The position numbers were made by a program, and so were the translations under genes. Under the pieces are notes generated by a model that was not told the origin of the DNA, searched no databases, and was given only the letters and a program-made list of their open reading frames with translations. Source: Glandiceps talaboti (Eukaryota > Hemichordata > Enteropneusta > Spengelidae). From it: a stretch of 64,000 nt of DNA. The stretch is from NCBI RefSeq assembly GCF_964340395.1, contig NC_135570.1, positions 8,553,322 to 8,617,321 of the forward strand, read 5' to 3'. Positions 62,702-64,000 of this stretch are shown here, one piece after another (position 1 is the first letter of the stretch; each line of letters starts with the position of its first letter).

Positions 62702-64000
62702 TCACCGCGGAAGACCACCTGGTATTTGGCAGTGACTTCCTATATAATTTGCATGACATATACATTGCCAATAGCCATGTCCTGTGGCATTAGGATTGTT
62801 ATGACACACTCCACGGTTGGAACACTGCTGAGGACGATATGACTCCCAAATGTCAACATGGGGACCTATACCAGTCCAGGGTTTATCTGAAAACAAACAA
62901 TCAAGCAGTTGGTATTAGGCAGTAACATTAACTACATGTACTATCAAAATAACAATAATTTTAGGTGTAATAACATAGAAAAAATAGAAAAAGTAGCAAG
63001 AGGCACAAGCGAAGCAACACATATATGAACTACGTTTATGAGCCTTCAGTCATTTAGGTGGGGGGAAATATAGTATGAATTCTTTTTTTCTCTACCTTAC
63101 ATGTCAGTTTGAACATGGATCTCAATAATAGATCTATGGTTTGAATGTGTCACTTATAGACTTACTTTGTGCAGACCAATGGAGAATACTGGCTGCTTCG
63201 AGGGATTCACTGGTTCGAGGTTGGCTTCTGCCAAGTCCTCTACAATTCCATTTGTGGTCCAATTTAACCCATAATTCATGATACACAATTTGAAATATCG
63301 ACTGACAGTCGAATCTCCAAAGCCTTACTGGTGATGTCGAAAACTAAACGTGAGGAATAGGAAAGTATAATGAAAATGTAGTATAAGAGGGTATGATACA
63401 ACTTGTAAGGTGTGATGTTGTGTAGGGTGTGATGTGATGCATGCGGTGTGGTATGGCGTGGCGTGGTGTGGTGTGGTGTGGTGTGGTGTACGTGGTGTGG
63501 TGTTGTGGGGTGGGGTGTGGTGTGGTTTAGTGTGGTGTGATGTGATGTTATGTGATTTGGTGTGGCGTGATGTGTCGGGTGTGTGATGTGGTGTGGTATG
63601 GTATAGCGTCGTGTGGTGTGATGTGATGTGGTGTGGTATGGCGTGGTGTGATGCCGTGTGGTATGGTATGGCGTGGCGTGGTGTGGTGTGGTGTGGCGTG
63701 GCGTGGCGTGGCGTGGTGTGGTGTGGCGGGTGTGGTGTGGTGACACTTATTATATCTCCAGCTGAGAGCAAATATATTGCGCAGTACCAAAAATTCTTAA
63801 TAAAAGAAATCAGAGAACTTCACTTCCATTTCTGTCAAAATGTAGTAAAATGTCTATATCATGTCGCGTGTAATGTAGTTGTAAGAATCTTTTAACGAAA
63901 GGCAAGTGTTGAGTGCTATTGGAGAGGTTTTCACATTTAGTAAGACTTCAATATTTAACATACCTGATGTACCCAATATTCCACTTCGTTCACCATTTGG
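62702..64000 (-). CDS. GT8-family glycosyltransferase with C-terminal EGF-like domain (5' part off-window)
   Basis: Three exons join in phase: 64000-63964 (partial), 63343-63166 and 62886-62702, ending at a TGA. The joined 132 residues run from MVNEVEYWVHQ through the C-terminal part of a GT8 fold (FQIVYHELWVKLDHKWNCRG) to LHWSAQNKPW, the metal-binding H-x8-W motif of GT8 enzymes. They continue VDIWESYRPQQ into an EGF-like module (CSNRGVCHNNP...CICHANYIGSHC) and end QIPGGLPR. GT8 enzymes use UDP-sugars. The EGF module implies a secreted or luminal enzyme. Two oddities: the usual Gly in LHWxGxxKPW is Ala, and only five EGF cysteines are visible because the first is missing. The catalytic DxD part is beyond the right edge, so the donor and acceptor cannot be inferred. 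Confidence 0.85.
63400..63742. repeat. GTGTG-type purine/pyrimidine-biased microsatellite in a GT8 intron
   Basis: Degenerate pentamers of the type GGTGT/GGCGT, C-poor on the plus strand (A-C-rich on minus), occur over about 340 bp. All frames stay open on the minus strand, giving T-H-rich peptides that are artefacts. It lies between GT8 exons 63964 and 63343, ending 57 bp from the exon at 63343. Confidence 0.9.

Noticed and set aside
63276-63895. T-H-P-rich and W-C-V-rich ORFs over the GTGTG tract
   Set aside because: Microsatellite artefacts. One of them also overlaps the GT8 exon in the wrong frame.

Overview
The window is nuclear DNA of a metazoan animal. Genes are split into short exons (33-500 bp) with canonical GT..AG introns of up to 20 kb. 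The DNA is AT-rich and full of microsatellites, minisatellites, fold-back elements and tRNA-derived SINEs. The conserved genes look most like a marine invertebrate, possibly a deuterostome such as a hemichordate, but the species cannot be fixed from sequence alone.

I reconstructed six protein-coding genes by joining exons in phase. From left to right: (1) the N-terminal ~267 residues of a long-chain acyl-CoA synthetase of the ACSL1/5/6 type (minus strand, eight coding exons, 14484 to 4836; the rest lies beyond the left edge); (2) MRPS24, mitochondrial ribosomal protein S24 (minus, three exons, 24689 to 22175, 168 aa); (3) FUT11, a GT10 fucosyltransferase (plus, two exons, 24896 to 27201, 450 aa), head-to-head with MRPS24 across a 206-bp shared promoter; (4) MARCHF8, a RING-CH membrane E3 ubiquitin ligase (minus, three coding exons, 58581 to 34623, 305 aa, with a 20-kb first intron); (5) an unrecognised two-exon coiled-coil protein with a basic, presequence-like N terminus (plus, 60324 to 61166, 227 aa); (6) the 3' end of a GT8 glycosyltransferase with a C-terminal EGF-like domain (minus, 64000 to 62702; 5' part beyond the right edge).

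The rest is introns and intergenic DNA dominated by repeats. I could define several non-autonomous DNA-transposon families by terminal inverted repeats and target-site duplications. These are a 430-490 bp family with CAATCTGATTAAAATC ends, a 533-bp fold-back element with a 9-bp duplication, a 110-bp family with AGTCCTGC ends and 9-bp duplications, a hAT-like 387-bp element, and a 100-bp TGGCCATATGGATG family. Tandem arrays include a 29/31-bp minisatellite of over 1.2 kb, a 46-bp array, a 59-bp array and a ~170-bp array. There is also an (AT)n tract of ~200 bp.

The genes do not form one pathway. Two are secretory-pathway glycosyltransferases (FUT11, GT8-EGF). Two relate to mitochondria or lipid metabolism (MRPS24, ACSL). 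The most unusual items are the GT8-EGF fusion, the transposon insertions pressed against MRPS24 exon 2 and its stop codon, the orphan coiled-coil gene, and an exon-like block repeated three times inside the MARCHF8 intron.
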